Source of the DNA: Sorghum bicolor
Taxonomy: Eukaryota > Streptophyta > Magnoliopsida > Poales > Poaceae
Reading direction: 5' to 3'
Assembly: GCF_000003195.3 (NCBI RefSeq)
Contig: NC_012873.2
Location: forward strand, 47,091,166-47,155,165
Length of the DNA stretch: 64,000 bases
The position numbers and the translations under genes are program-made. Under the pieces are notes generated by a model. It did no database searches. It was given only the letters and a program-made list of their open reading frames with translations, and had not been told where the DNA came from. This document shows positions 11,881 to 22,300 of this stretch, one piece after another. The first letter of the stretch is position 1, and the number at the start of each line of letters is the position of its first letter.

Positions 11881-13110
11881 ACGCACCAGATCCCTTGCCC
11901 CCAGCCATACTCCAATATAGCTTGGTTAAATTTGATGGGTGGATTGGTGTTCGGTTGGATTTGTGGGTTGTTTTGATGGGGATGCGGCCATCAGGTGGAT
12001 GAATTGGGGATCGGTGCTGTAGGTGCCTTGCGAGTAGTCTGGTTTGGATGATAATGTGCTATTTTGCTGCAGGTTAGGTCCCCTACAGTTGTTTGGATTT
12101 TTGGTTTTGTGGGAAGGATTATTTTTTGGGGTGAAATTTGACGTCAATTTCACTTCTTCCCAATTAAAAATAGTGAAAGTATTAGTTTCATTCAGGAAGT
12201 TCAGTCCGGGTTCAGAAGCTTCAGAGTTTCAGAAGCTAGTGTTATTTTTAGCTAATAAAACTGAACCAGTCCGTACACCAGAATCGCACTTTGTTCGCTG
12301 TGCGGCAAGTCACGTAGTTGTAGTTTCTTTCTTTTTCGTTGAGTTTGCTCACTGCATTGTATATATTTCAATCAATAGAGTCAAAAAAAGCTGTGTTGTT
12401 GCAGCACCAAAGTCCACTCGCGTTCGTGTGTGTTTCTCTGTTTGTGGTGTGCAGTTAGTGTGTACGATCCTGCCTCTGGCGAGGGGCGCCGGCAGGGTCA
12501 CGGGTTACCAACAGAAAGACCCATCTTTACTCCCATATTCAGTTGCTATGTTGTTGTCTCTCTTTGTTGGTTTCTTCTGCAATTGATGCTAATAAATGTT
12601 TAACTTTCTAGTCTGTCTTGAGTTACACTATCGTGGATGCTACAATTGATTCATATACCTCCTGGTCCTGTCTAGATAAGCTGACAGTTGTGCCTTCCTA
12701 ATAGTTTGGACATTTGTTCATATACCATTTATCTCTCTGATTTTAAAGTTAGCATATCGTTTTTGTAGAAGGTACACTCTATTTGGGAACATTTTAGTCT
12801 CAAATATTTGTTTGAGAGGAAGCAATGTTTTGATGTCTTAGAAAATTTTTGTCAATTACACTGAATGAAACCTAATGCACTTGGGAAAAATAATGGGTTT
12901 CACTTATGGAAAATAATGCTCAAGGTTATCTTTTATCCATCTTAAAATTTCAGATGTGTGATAACTTGTTTCTATACATGTGTTTTGGTAGATTATCGGT
13001 AGCTTCTCCTTTCTCCTTTTTTGTGATGCCTTCTTTCAGAATCATAGATTCAGTTTCCTTCTTGTGTGATGCCTTCTAATGAACTACATGGTTTCATCAT
13101 TGTATTAGTT
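11881..13110 (+). other. PIF 5' non-coding region, probably intronic
   Basis: This T-rich, stop-rich sequence lies between the unrecognised first exon and the transposase start. A long frame at 12044-12586 has no recognisable domain and a composition typical of plant introns. Confidence 0.4.
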
Positions 13111-13286
13111 ATGGATGCTCTAGCTAAGAAAAGAAGGAATGATGATGATGATGAGATTATGCTTTTCCTTCTACCTGCTTTATATCTATTGGGTAGTACA
13201 AGGGAGCCCCGACAAAAAATACCTAGGCATACATCAAGGTTGTTCGGAAAGGAGCGTCTAAGAAGTACTCAATGGACATGTGAAAG
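13111..13286 (+). pseudogene. PIF/Harbinger transposase, N-terminal part (split by gypsy insertion)
   Basis: The frame starts at ATGGATGCTCTAGC. It reads a charged stretch (KKRRNDDDDE), then a conserved PIF-like IPRHTS and GKE block. Just after GKE (about 13255) the frame is lost by about one base. The next recognisable PIF residues (EVLNGHV) read in another frame directly into the gypsy insertion site. The coding sequence continues at 22994 after the retrotransposon. So this copy was probably disabled both by a small frameshift and by a 9.7-kb insertion; which came first is not shown. Confidence 0.7.
13282..13286. repeat. Target duplication gaaag, left of the first gypsy element
   Basis: It matches gaaag at 22989-22993 exactly and brackets the complete element. 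Confidence 0.9.
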
Positions 13287-13974
13287 TGTTGACACCATTT
13301 TTGGGCACGTGTCCAGGATGGCAGGATAGGGTGGCAGTACGATGCGGGTTGCTGATGAGGATGGTTGCCGATGAGGGAGAGGTTGGATGTGACTAAGTCC
13401 ACAGGTAGTAATATGGTGCCGATGGCTGAGTAAAAAGGGCTGCCGATGACTATGGCAAAGGGATTGCCGATGACGCGAAGGAGGAGTCCGGAAGCTGCCA
13501 GTTGTCATCTGGAGGAGTTTCGGTTTGTCACGAAGGATAGTTTTATTATTCCTTAGTTATTTGCATCGTTTTGTATACGGATTCCGTGTAATTTGGAATT
13601 CGAATTCTAATCGTGTCTGGTCGTAGCTCTTTGAGCAGGGTATAAATATAAACCCTAGGACCTTGTAATCAAGATATCAAGAAATCAATCAAACACACGT
13701 TTTACTCATATTCCAGCATCTACTTTTTCGACGACTTCGTCATACTTTTTTCTTTTTATTACGAGTTCTTAGGAATTCGTCGACTTAAGCTCGGCGTGTT
13801 CTCGAGTTCCGCGTGAGTACCTCTTAGCCGTGACATCCGGGCGCATCGCTGTTGTCAGGACTAAAGTATTCGAGTTATCACCTTTGCCGATAGCAAGGTC
13901 AAATCGGCTGGCACGCCTTAACGTTTGAATCGGGTATTAGCCCTTTGTGTTTGCAGATCAGTTTTGCATCAACA
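13287..13974 (+). repeat. 5' LTR of gypsy element 1
   Basis: It starts TGTTGACACC and ends GCATCAACA. A TATA box TATAAATA lies at 13641-13648, so transcription should start near 13670. The copy at 22301-22988 has the same length and differs at about three positions. Confidence 0.93.
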
Positions 13975-13981
13975 CATCTTT

Positions 13982-13999
13982 TGGCACGCCCAGTGGGAC
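13982..13999 (+). promoter_or_regulatory. Primer-binding site of gypsy element 1
   Basis: TGGCACGCCCAGTGGGAC begins 7 bp after the LTR and starts with the TGG expected for pairing with a tRNA CCA end. I do not assign the tRNA. Confidence 0.65.
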
Positions 14000-14020
14000 A
14001 GATTCAAGATCAAGATCAAC

Positions 14021-16915
14021 ATGTCGATCTCTGACCTCGATCAAGAGAACGTCATCCCTGTGACGGAAGCCAACCTCAAGGATGAGCAGAAGCAAGCTAT
14101 TGCCCAAGCCATGGAAGAGTTCAAGCAGCAATGCCTGAAGTCTTTCAGCATAAACAGGAGCGGCGAAGTGGTCCAGAAAGATGCACTGCCAGCACCACGG
14201 CAGGTCACCTTCGACGCCAATCCTGGCAAGCTTCAAGATATGGTTGACAATGCCATCAATCGAGCGTTGATTAACCAAGCTGGTGTACTGTCTAATACGG
14301 TTTTCAACGCCGTGGCAAGAACCTTCAAGGAAGGACAAATCCCGCCGGATTATGTGGGCCCCTCCCATCATCAACCCACGGCACCAGAGGTCACGGCTCC
14401 ATCGGCTGCCTTGACGAGTGCAAGTGCACAGTCTGCCGTCCCTCCAAGTACATTGGGGACTGCTGGTGCACTATCTATGCCGATGGCAACCAACCCGCAA
14501 ATTTCAGTTGGGCAGCATAAACTGACAATAGATATGTTGGCATCGGCAATGTCAGGGTTAACGCTTCCTCCCAACTGGTGGGGTTATGGTATGCCTCCAG
14601 AGTTGACGCCGGGAACATCATAGATAACTGACATGAGGGGCAAAACTCCTATGACATCGGCACCTTCCAATGTGCCGGTGAATCAGAGTCCTCGGTATAC
14701 CACAACTACTACTGCAAGGCCTCACACTGGAAATCCTCAAGATTCAATGTTCCAGATGCCCAACGCATCGGCAGAGTCAATGCTGATGCAGCAGAGGCCT
14801 ATGGCCCAGTCGGGGTATGTCAATTCAACGACGGTACCCAATTACCAATCATCGGCAGTACCTATGCCGATGAACGCTAATAATGGATGGCTTGGACAGC
14901 AAGCCTTTCCACAGTCGCCCCAGCAAGGTTATCAGATTACGGGGTTCCCGCAGGGGCAGGTTTATCCCGGGTTCCAAGGTGAGGGACTTCCCAACCAGCC
15001 AATAAATTTTGGACAGCAACCCGGAGGACAGCCAATCGGTGGACAGCAGTTTGGTAGTCCGCAGATTGGAGGACAGGTGACCAATACGATGTTCCATACA
15101 GGTCACGTCCCGAACAGACATGTGGAGGTTCGCCACCAAATGCCAGATCCGCAGCCGCCTCATCGGCAAGATGCCGATGCGTATTGGGCCGATAAGATTG
15201 CTGAAGTAATGAGGGAACAATTTGGGATAAAACCCAAAGTCAACACTTATTCTTATCGGACACCGTATCCTCCAGCGTATGATTTGATCCCGCTTCCACA
15301 TCGGTACAAGGTACCGGATTTTACGAAGTTTTCCGGACAGGATGACACGTCAACCATGGAGCATGTCAACAGGTTCATTATTCAATGTGGAGAGGCTGGT
15401 AACAGGGACGAATTGAGGGTTCATCTATTTTCATCATCATTGTCTGGATCGGCCTTTACTTGGTTCATATCATTACCTCCCAACTCAGTAATTACTTGGG
15501 CCGATCTAGAGAAGCAATTCCACAGATACTTCTTCTCGGGGGTTCATGAGAAGAAGATCACCGACTTGGTCAAGTTGAGGCAACGTAATGATGAGTCGGT
15601 TGAGGGATTTGTGCAGAGGATACGAGAGGTCAAGAATAAATGCTATAGCCTGGTTCTGGATGATCGGCAGCTAGCCGATTGGGCTTTCCAGGGTTTGTTG
15701 CCACATATCAGGGATAAGTATGCCTCTCAGGAATTCGAAAGTTTAAGTCACTTGGTGCAGAGGATATCTGATCAAGACATCAAGCCTTTCGAACCTAAGA
15801 GGGCATGGAATAAGAAAGTCTCATTTGTTGATGAAGCAACAAGCTCAGATTCCGACGAGGAACCAGTAATCGGTTTGGCAGAGTGGGTAAAAAACAAGAA
15901 GCCGATGTCTTGTCCTTTCGGGCAGAAGGAACCAGAGAAGTTCGCCTTTGACACCGCCAAGGCCGATAGGATTTTTGACTTTCTACTTCAGGAAGGTCAA
16001 ATCAAACTGTCACCTAACCACGTGATCCCGTCGGCAGAAGAATTGAAGAGGATGAGATATTGCAAGTGGCATAATGCAACTTCACATGACACCAACGAGT
16101 GCAAAGTGTTCACACAGCAGCTGCAATCGGCTATAGAGTCAGGGAGAATCAAGTTCGACAGTTCCAAAGCCCAGAAGCCGATGAAGATAGACCAGCATCC
16201 TTTCCCGACAAATATGTTGGATGCTAAGGGGAAGGCTAAGGTCTTAACGTCGGAGACAGCTGAGAAGAGTGCATCGGTAGATCCTCAGCATCAAGTTACT
16301 ACCGCCGATGCAAGAAGTAAGGGCTTGGTCCAGGAAGGAGCTAGCTCAGGAAGACTTCCTCGATCTGGTATCGTCATAACTCATAGAAGGCCTCGAGAGA
16401 GATGGCAACAACGGGAAGATCGGTATCGGCGCCAGCAGGAAGATTATCAACGGGAAGAAGAAAGACGCCGACAGGAGTGGAATCGGCACAGGGATCATTG
16501 GAATTGCCCATTCTTCATCCATTGTTGGGAGGAAAATATCAAGCTTCCTACTGTCAGAGACTGCCCTGAATGCAACGGTTATGATCGGTACGATAGGAAC
16601 GATCGGCGTTATCATGATGATGAACGGCGATTTAATGGGCCAATCAGAGGAAGGGCGTCAGTTCATGATCGGCTGGGGGGCAGGCTTAGCGTTCGCGATC
16701 GGCTCGGTGACCGTGTCCAGTATTTTCCCAGGAACCAGGAAGAGCTCGAGGAGATGGCTAATGCGCGGGTTCCCGATGAGTTCATATTTTGCAGAGATGC
16801 TAACACACATCGTATGGAGTCAAGGGAGAACCAACGCCCGATGGCAAGACAAAGGCCACTTCCTCCATGGTGCCCTCAAGGATTAACCAAGACACAGAAA
16901 AGGAGATTGCAATGA
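14021..16915 (+). pseudogene. Gag polyprotein of gypsy element 1 (in-frame stop codons)
   Basis: The start at 14021 (M-S-I-S-D-L-D) follows the primer-binding site. The frame is interrupted by a TAG at 14621-14623 and continues in the same frame to a TGA at 16913-16915. The first third is Q/P/G-rich. The capsid-like Retrotrans_gag core lies at about 15330-15800 (MEHVNRFI through the GFVQRIREVKNKC region). A zinc-knuckle variant, C-X2-H-X4-H-X4-C (CKWHNATSHDTNEC), follows near 16060. A second cysteine cluster (CPFF...C...DCPEC) follows an Arg/Gln-rich coil near 16380-16590. Gag assembles the cytoplasmic particle and packages RNA. The two stops suggest decay after insertion, although readthrough cannot be excluded. 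Confidence 0.85.
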
Positions 16916-17005
16916 GAAAGGCAAGAGGAGCTAAACAAGGGAGAGAACTCTGGAAGTCGGCAGCCGTCAGACACTAAGAGGGAAGGTCCATCGGCAGGCG
17001 TCAAC

Positions 17006-17668
17006 ATGGTCTTCATGTTGCCGATGGAATTTCTTGCACCAGCCAGTGACGATGACCTGGAATTTTCTGATCAGATAGCTCAGTTGGCTTTGGATCCGAT
17101 GACGGCTATCTTTGAGAAACCTGCCGATGACGAGAGGCAGCATCTTAAAGCCTTGTTCCTCAAAGGAAGGGTTGATGGGCAGCCAATGACTAAGATCCTA
17201 GTTGATGGTGGAGCTGCTATTAACATTATGCCGTATGCAGTATATCGGAAGCTTGGGAAAGGGGATCAAGATTTGACCGAGACCGATATGATGCTCAAAG
17301 ACTTTGAAGGAAACGTGTCTCCAGTCAAGGGGGCGATATGCGCAGAGCTGACCATCGGCAGCAAAACCTTGCCGACAACTTTTTTCGTGATTAGCGGAAA
17401 AGGTGCTTACAATTTATTATTGGGGAGAGATTGGATCCATGCTAATTGTTGTGTCCCATCTACAATGCACCAGTGCTTGGTTCAGTGGGTAGGTGACAAG
17501 ATTGAGATCGTCCCAGGGGATTCTTCTTATATTATCGCATCGGCAGAAGCAGATACTTATGAAAAGACTAGGTGCATTTCAGGAGAAGTTTGGGAGAAAG
17601 ATTTTCTCAAAGTTGCCGATTATGAGATTCCACCGATCCAAGCAGTCGGTTCTGACGACGGTTTTTAA
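17006..17668 (+). CDS. Aspartic protease of gypsy element 1
   Basis: The frame is the same as gag, separated by nonsense codons at 16913 and 16974. An ATG at 17006 begins M-V-F-M-L-P. The retropepsin active site is at about residues 65-75 (LVDGGAAINIMP, catalytic D followed by G-G), with a C-terminal LLLGRDWI block near residue 145. Retropepsin cleaves the polyprotein in the particle. The stop TAA at 17666-17668 overlaps the ATG of the downstream frame by one base (TAATG), an arrangement also present in element 2. The upstream boundary is uncertain: the protease may be made as a gag fusion. Confidence 0.8.
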   Translation: MVFMLPMEFLAPASDDDLEFSDQIAQLALDPMTAIFEKPADDERQHLKALFLKGRVDGQPMTKILVDGGAAINIMPYAVYRKLGKGDQDLTETDMMLKDFEGNVSPVKGAICAELTIGSKTLPTTFFVISGKGAYNLLLGRDWIHANCCVPSTMHQCLVQWVGDKIEIVPGDSSYIIASAEADTYEKTRCISGEVWEKDFLKVADYEIPPIQAVGSDDGF

Positions 17669-20600
17669 TGGATAGATTCGCCGATGATGGAAAATTAGGC
17701 CAGGGATTCACATCGGCCGATGATTTGGTAGAAGTAGATATAGGTAGTGGTGATAAGCCTAGGCCTACTTATATTAGTGCTAAATTAGATCCTGAGTGTA
17801 AACGGCAGTTAACTAGTTTGTTAAAGGAATATAAAGATTGCTTTGCTTGGGATTATACAGAGATGCCTGGTTTAGACCGATCAATTGTAGAACATCGGTT
17901 ACCCATCAAGTCTGGATTTCGGCCGCATCAGCAACCAGCCCGCCGATGTAATCCTAACATTCTACCTGATATTAAGGCAGAAATCACTAAACTTATTGAA
18001 GCTAAGTTTATTCGGCAGTGTCGGTATGCCGAATGGATTTCCAATGTTGTTCCGGTTTACAAAAAGAACGGGAAGCTTCGGGTGTGCATTGATTTCAGGA
18101 ATCTCAATAAAGCTACGCCGATGGATGGATACCCAATGCCTGTCGCCGATCTACTGGTTGATGCTGCGGCTGGCCATCGGGTCATCAGCTTCATGGATGG
18201 TAATGCGGGTTACAATCAAATATTCATGGCAGAGGAGGATATTCCAAAAACCGCATTCAGGTGTCCTGGTCATGTTGGACTATTTGAATGGATAGTCATG
18301 ACTTTTGGGTTAAAGAATGCTGGTGCTACTTATCAAAGGGCTATGAATTTTATATTTCATGAGTTCATCGGCAAGATCGTAGAAATTTATATTGATGATG
18401 TGGTGGTTAAGTCTGGAGATTTCTCAAAGCATCTTGCCGATCTACGAAAAGTGTTGGAGTGCACCAGGAAACATGGATTGAAGATGAACCCCAACAAGTG
18501 TGCATTTGGCGTATCGGCAGGGCAGTTTCTTGGTTTTATGGTACATCAGAGGGGTATTGAAATTAGTCGAAGATCTATTGATGCCATCAATAAAATAGTG
18601 GCCCCTACCAATAAAACCGAGCTCCAATCCTTGATCGGCAAGGTGAATTTTATCAGAAGATTTATATCAAATTTATCTGGGAGAATTCGTGCTTTCAGTC
18701 CTCTTCTTAAATTGAAAGCCGATCAGGAGTTTGTTTGGGGAGAAGAACAGCAGTTGGCTCTGGATGAGATCAAAAGGTATCTAGTAAATCCTCCAGTTTT
18801 AGTTCCACCTCAACAAGGGAAACCCTTCAAATTATATTTATCTACCGATGGATCGGTTATCGGTTCAGCTTTAGTTCAAGAATTTGAAGGGAAAGAGAGA
18901 GTAATTTATTATTTGAGTAGGAGGTTGATTGATGCTGAAACCAGGTATTCGGCCGTGGAGAAGCTGTGCTTATGCTTATATTTTTCATGTATCAAGCTAA
19001 GACATTACCTGTTGTCGGCCGAATGTGCTATTGTTTGCAAAGATGACGTGGTCCGATACATGCTATCTATGCCGATTATGAGTGGTAGGATCGGTAAATG
19101 GATTTTGGCGCTGTCGGAGTTCGATTTGCGTTACGAATCGGCTAAGGCGGTCAAAGGGCAGGTTATGGCCGATTTTGTGACTCAGCATTACGGTCTAGTG
19201 GAAACCTTGGAAATTGCACCCTGGACGCTCTTCTTTGATGGATCTACCTGTGACCGGGGAGCAGGAATCGGCATTGTATTAGTTTCTCCTAAGGGGAGGA
19301 AGTATGAGTTTTCCTTGTCGATTGTTGCTACATCAACAAATAATCAGGCTGAGTATCAAGCTCTGATCAAGGGATTGGAGTTGTTAAGAGAAGTTCGTGC
19401 TGATGCTGTTGAAGTATTCGGGGATTCCATGTTGGTTATAAATCAATTGGCCAGAAGCTATGAATGCCGAAGTGAAGTTCTCATAACCTATTTCGAGAGA
19501 AGTATGCAACTGTTAAAGGAATTCAAGAACTTCCGATTGGAGCATGTTCCCCGATTGCATAATGAAGACGCTAATCGGTTAGCCCAGCATGCCTCGGGAT
19601 ATCAGCCAATGATTAATGCGACATCGGCAGTCAGTGCCGGTGATTGGAGGAAAGAAATTATTGATTATCTAAAAGATCCATCCAAAAAAGTTGAAAGACG
19701 GGTTCGATTTCAAGCAACCAAGTATGTGCTCCTTGAGAATGAATTGTATTATTGAACTATCGACGAAATTCTTCTCCGATGCTTGGGTGATGATGAAGCC
19801 AAAAGTTTGATGGGAGAAATCCATGAAGGAGTGTGTGGAGCGCATCAGTCAGCTTTTAAGATGAAGTGGATGATTCGAAGGAATGGATATTTTTGGCCAA
19901 CCATACTTGAAGATTGTTTTAAATATTTCAAGGGATGTCAAGGTTGTCAAAAGTTCGGTAATGTCCAGAGAGCACCCGCATCGGCTATGAATCCTATAAT
20001 AAAACCTTGGCCGTTCCGGGGGTGGGCCATCGATCTGATCGGCCAGATTTATCCGCCATCTAGCAAAGGGCATAAGTTCATTCTAGTTGCCACTGACTAT
20101 TTCACTAAGTGGGTCGAAGCTGTTCCTTTGAAGAAAGTCACATCGGCCAATATGATTGATTTTGTGAAGGAGCATATTATTTACCGATTTGGGATTCCCC
20201 AAACGATTACTACCGATCAGGGCACCATGTTCACGTCGGGGGAGTTCGATGAATTCGCAATCGGTATGGGAATTAAAGTGTTGAATTCTTCTCCTTACTA
20301 TGCTCAAGCCAATGGGCAGGCCGAAGCGTCCAACAAAGGAATTATCAAGCTTATTAAACGAAAGATTGAAGAGAATCCTAGGCGGTGGCATACATTGTTA
20401 AATGAAGCACTGTGGTCTTATCGGATGGCTTGTCATGGATCAACCAAGGTGTCACCCTATCAATTGGTGTATGGACATGATGCAGTTTTGCCTTGGGAGA
20501 TTAAAGCTGGATCTAGGCGATTATCTTTTCAAGATCAATTGGCTGCCGATGATTATGCCACTTTGATGACCGATGAGTTAGATGATTTAGCAGGGCATCG

Positions 20601-20901
20601 GTTAAAGGCTTTAATGAGTATAGAAGAAAATAAGAAGAGAGTTGCTAGATGGTATGATAAAAAAGTAAAGGCTAAGGAGTTTGCCGATGGGGATTTGGTA
20701 TGGAAGTTGATTTTGCCAGTCGGGACTAAGAGTTCGAAGTTTGGGAAGTGGTCTCCTAATTGGGAAGGTCCTTATCGGATAAGACACTCAGCTCCTGGTA
20801 ATGCCTATATTCTAGAAACTCTCGAAGGAGTTGAATTTCCCCGAGCGTTAAATGACAAATATTTAAAGAAGTACTACCCCAGCATATGGATCGACGCATA
20901 A
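17668..20901 (+). pseudogene. Reverse transcriptase, RNase H, second RNase H and integrase of gypsy element 1
   Basis: Starting at the ATG overlapping the protease stop, the order is as follows. Reverse transcriptase has a catalytic YIDD at 18388-18399 (about residue 241). The standard RNase H comes next, near 18830-19170. A second, archaeal-type RNase H begins LFFDGST near 19230, with NNQAEY, FGDS and NEDAN acidic positions. Integrase follows, with an HHCC zinc region (19810-19960) and D, D, E residues in WAIDLIG, TTDQGT and GQAEASN. A TGA at 19753-19755 breaks the frame between second RNase H and integrase. The homologous position in element 2 reads arginine CGA, so this is a CGA-to-TGA change typical of methylated CpG decay. 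Otherwise the frame is intact to TAA at 20901. Confidence 0.9.
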
Positions 20902-20911
20902 AAGTTTAAGT

Positions 20912-20932
20912 GCCGATAACACTCCTATCGGC
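20912..20932. terminator. Hairpin 1 downstream of pol, gypsy element 1
   Basis: GCCGATA (20912-20918), a 7-base loop, then TATCGGC (20926-20932): a perfect 7-bp stem just after the pol stop. A twin occurs at 20975, and both recur at the same place in element 2. A role as an end signal between convergent sense and antisense genes is inference. Confidence 0.5.
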
Positions 20933-20974
20933 TGGATTTAAATGTTCGGGGGCAGACTTAATGTTTCAAAAGGT

Positions 20975-20995
20975 GCCGATAACAGTCTTATCGGC
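20975..20995. terminator. Hairpin 2 downstream of pol, gypsy element 1
   Basis: GCCGATA (20975-20981), a 7-base loop, then TATCGGC (20989-20995). It has the same stem as hairpin 1 with a different loop. Confidence 0.5.
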
Positions 20996-21046
20996 TAGAC
21001 TAAAAGCTAAAAGCGGAAAAACAAAGGTGTGTTGCCGATGAAAGCT

Positions 21047-22250
21047 TCAGATGTTCAGCAGCGCTTGGATTGCTGATATGGCGCGCAGCCGAATCTGATT
21101 GGCTATCTCTATCTCTTTGATATCATCATCGGCAGAACCTTCTATCGGCTTCAGCTTCCTCTTCAGCTGCAGCGCTTTGCGACCATGGACGTTTCGTTCT
21201 TGTTCAAGGTGCTTGATGGTCTCCGGCAGTCGACTCTCCTCTTGCTGGGCTTGGGACAGAGCGTCCTCTACTTGCTTGAGTTCGGCCAGTAGAGCTTCTC
21301 TTTTTGCCGATAGATCAGACACTTTCTGCTTCAGTGCATCACCTGAGGACTTTAAGGTGCTGATGTTCTTATGTTTCTCATTGGCTAAGAGTTTTTCTTT
21401 CATCATCTCCTCAGAGAGCTGGATTTGAGCGGCTCTATCGGCAAGGCGTCGAGTGGCTCTCTGGTACTGTAGCTGGCGGCTTTCTAGGTGTGCGGCATGG
21501 AAGAGTGTCTCTTCAGCATCGGCAGGAATTTGGCCTCTAAGAGTCTTGAACAGGGCTTTGGCTGGGTCAGAATCGTTGACCAGTTGAGTTGTGTCTTGAT
21601 GGAGTATGGCCGATAGCTCTTCCAGCTTAGCTCTGGTTTCTGCCGATACAGTTCCAACTGCCCGAGAGGAGCTTGCTTCCTCGCCTTCTTCTTCGAAGAT
21701 ATCAATGGCGAAGGAGAATAAGCTGTTGGGAGAATCTTGTTCCTGAAAATGAAGATGAAATAAGTCAGTTTTATGGTCAAAACTTCGGCAGATGGTACTG
21801 GTGGAAAATTGGATGACTTACTTGCTTCAAGGCAATTTCTTGCCTTTGACTCAAAGATGCCGATGGAGCTACAGGTTGATCGGCAAATGTTGCCGATGGA
21901 ACAATATCGCCTGAAAGAAGACAGGAAGGATTATGAGACTAAATGAGAATAAGTTTATCAGCGGAAGTATTGTTGAGATATGTTACCTGGAGGAGAGAGA
22001 ACAGCTGCCTGAGTCGGGGAAACCGCCGATGATATAACTGGACCTGCCGGACCAGTTGTTTGTTCACCTACGTCAGCTGATGTACCTGCCGTTTGAGGTT
22101 CTTCTGGCTGGGGTTCTTCCATCTGTGGTGCTTCCTGTATTGGTTGGGGATTTCGAGGAATCTGCGGAGGATTTGGATCAGAGTTGTCCAGATTGAGGTT
22201 GTCGGTTACCAGATTAGGGGCATTAATTGCGGAGGAGACATCATTACTGC
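21047..22250 (-). pseudogene. Antisense spliced ORF of gypsy element 1 (coiled-coil protein, N-terminus lost)
   Basis: Read on the minus strand, three exons are visible. One is proline-rich and ends at 21987 (donor gtaaca). A short exon spans 21910-21822, and a long last exon spans 21742-21047, with acceptors ending ttctttcag and ttttcag. The last exon (about 230 codons) is rich in heptad-like K/E/L/Q residues around 21050-21400, predicting a long coiled coil. Element 2 carries a longer homologue on its own antisense strand (56400-58928) with an N-terminal plant-mobile-domain-like part that is missing here. Antisense ORFs between integrase and 3' LTR are known in Tat elements; their role is unknown. 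Retained introns show the gene is normally transcribed opposite to the genome. Confidence 0.65.
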
Positions 22251-22288
22251 AGAGAATTTTGGAGCATTAATAGTTTTATACTCCGAAA

Positions 22289-22300
22289 CTGGGGGGCATG
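22289..22300 (+). promoter_or_regulatory. Polypurine tract of gypsy element 1
   Basis: The G-rich run ggggggcatg directly abuts the 3' LTR start at 22301, the usual place for plus-strand priming. Confidence 0.7.

Noticed and set aside
13925..14020. N-terminal extension of gag beginning MNRVLALCVC
   Set aside because: It lies in the LTR and across the primer-binding site, and the same words appear before the transposase exon at 22939 because of the 3' LTR. Gag starts at 14021.
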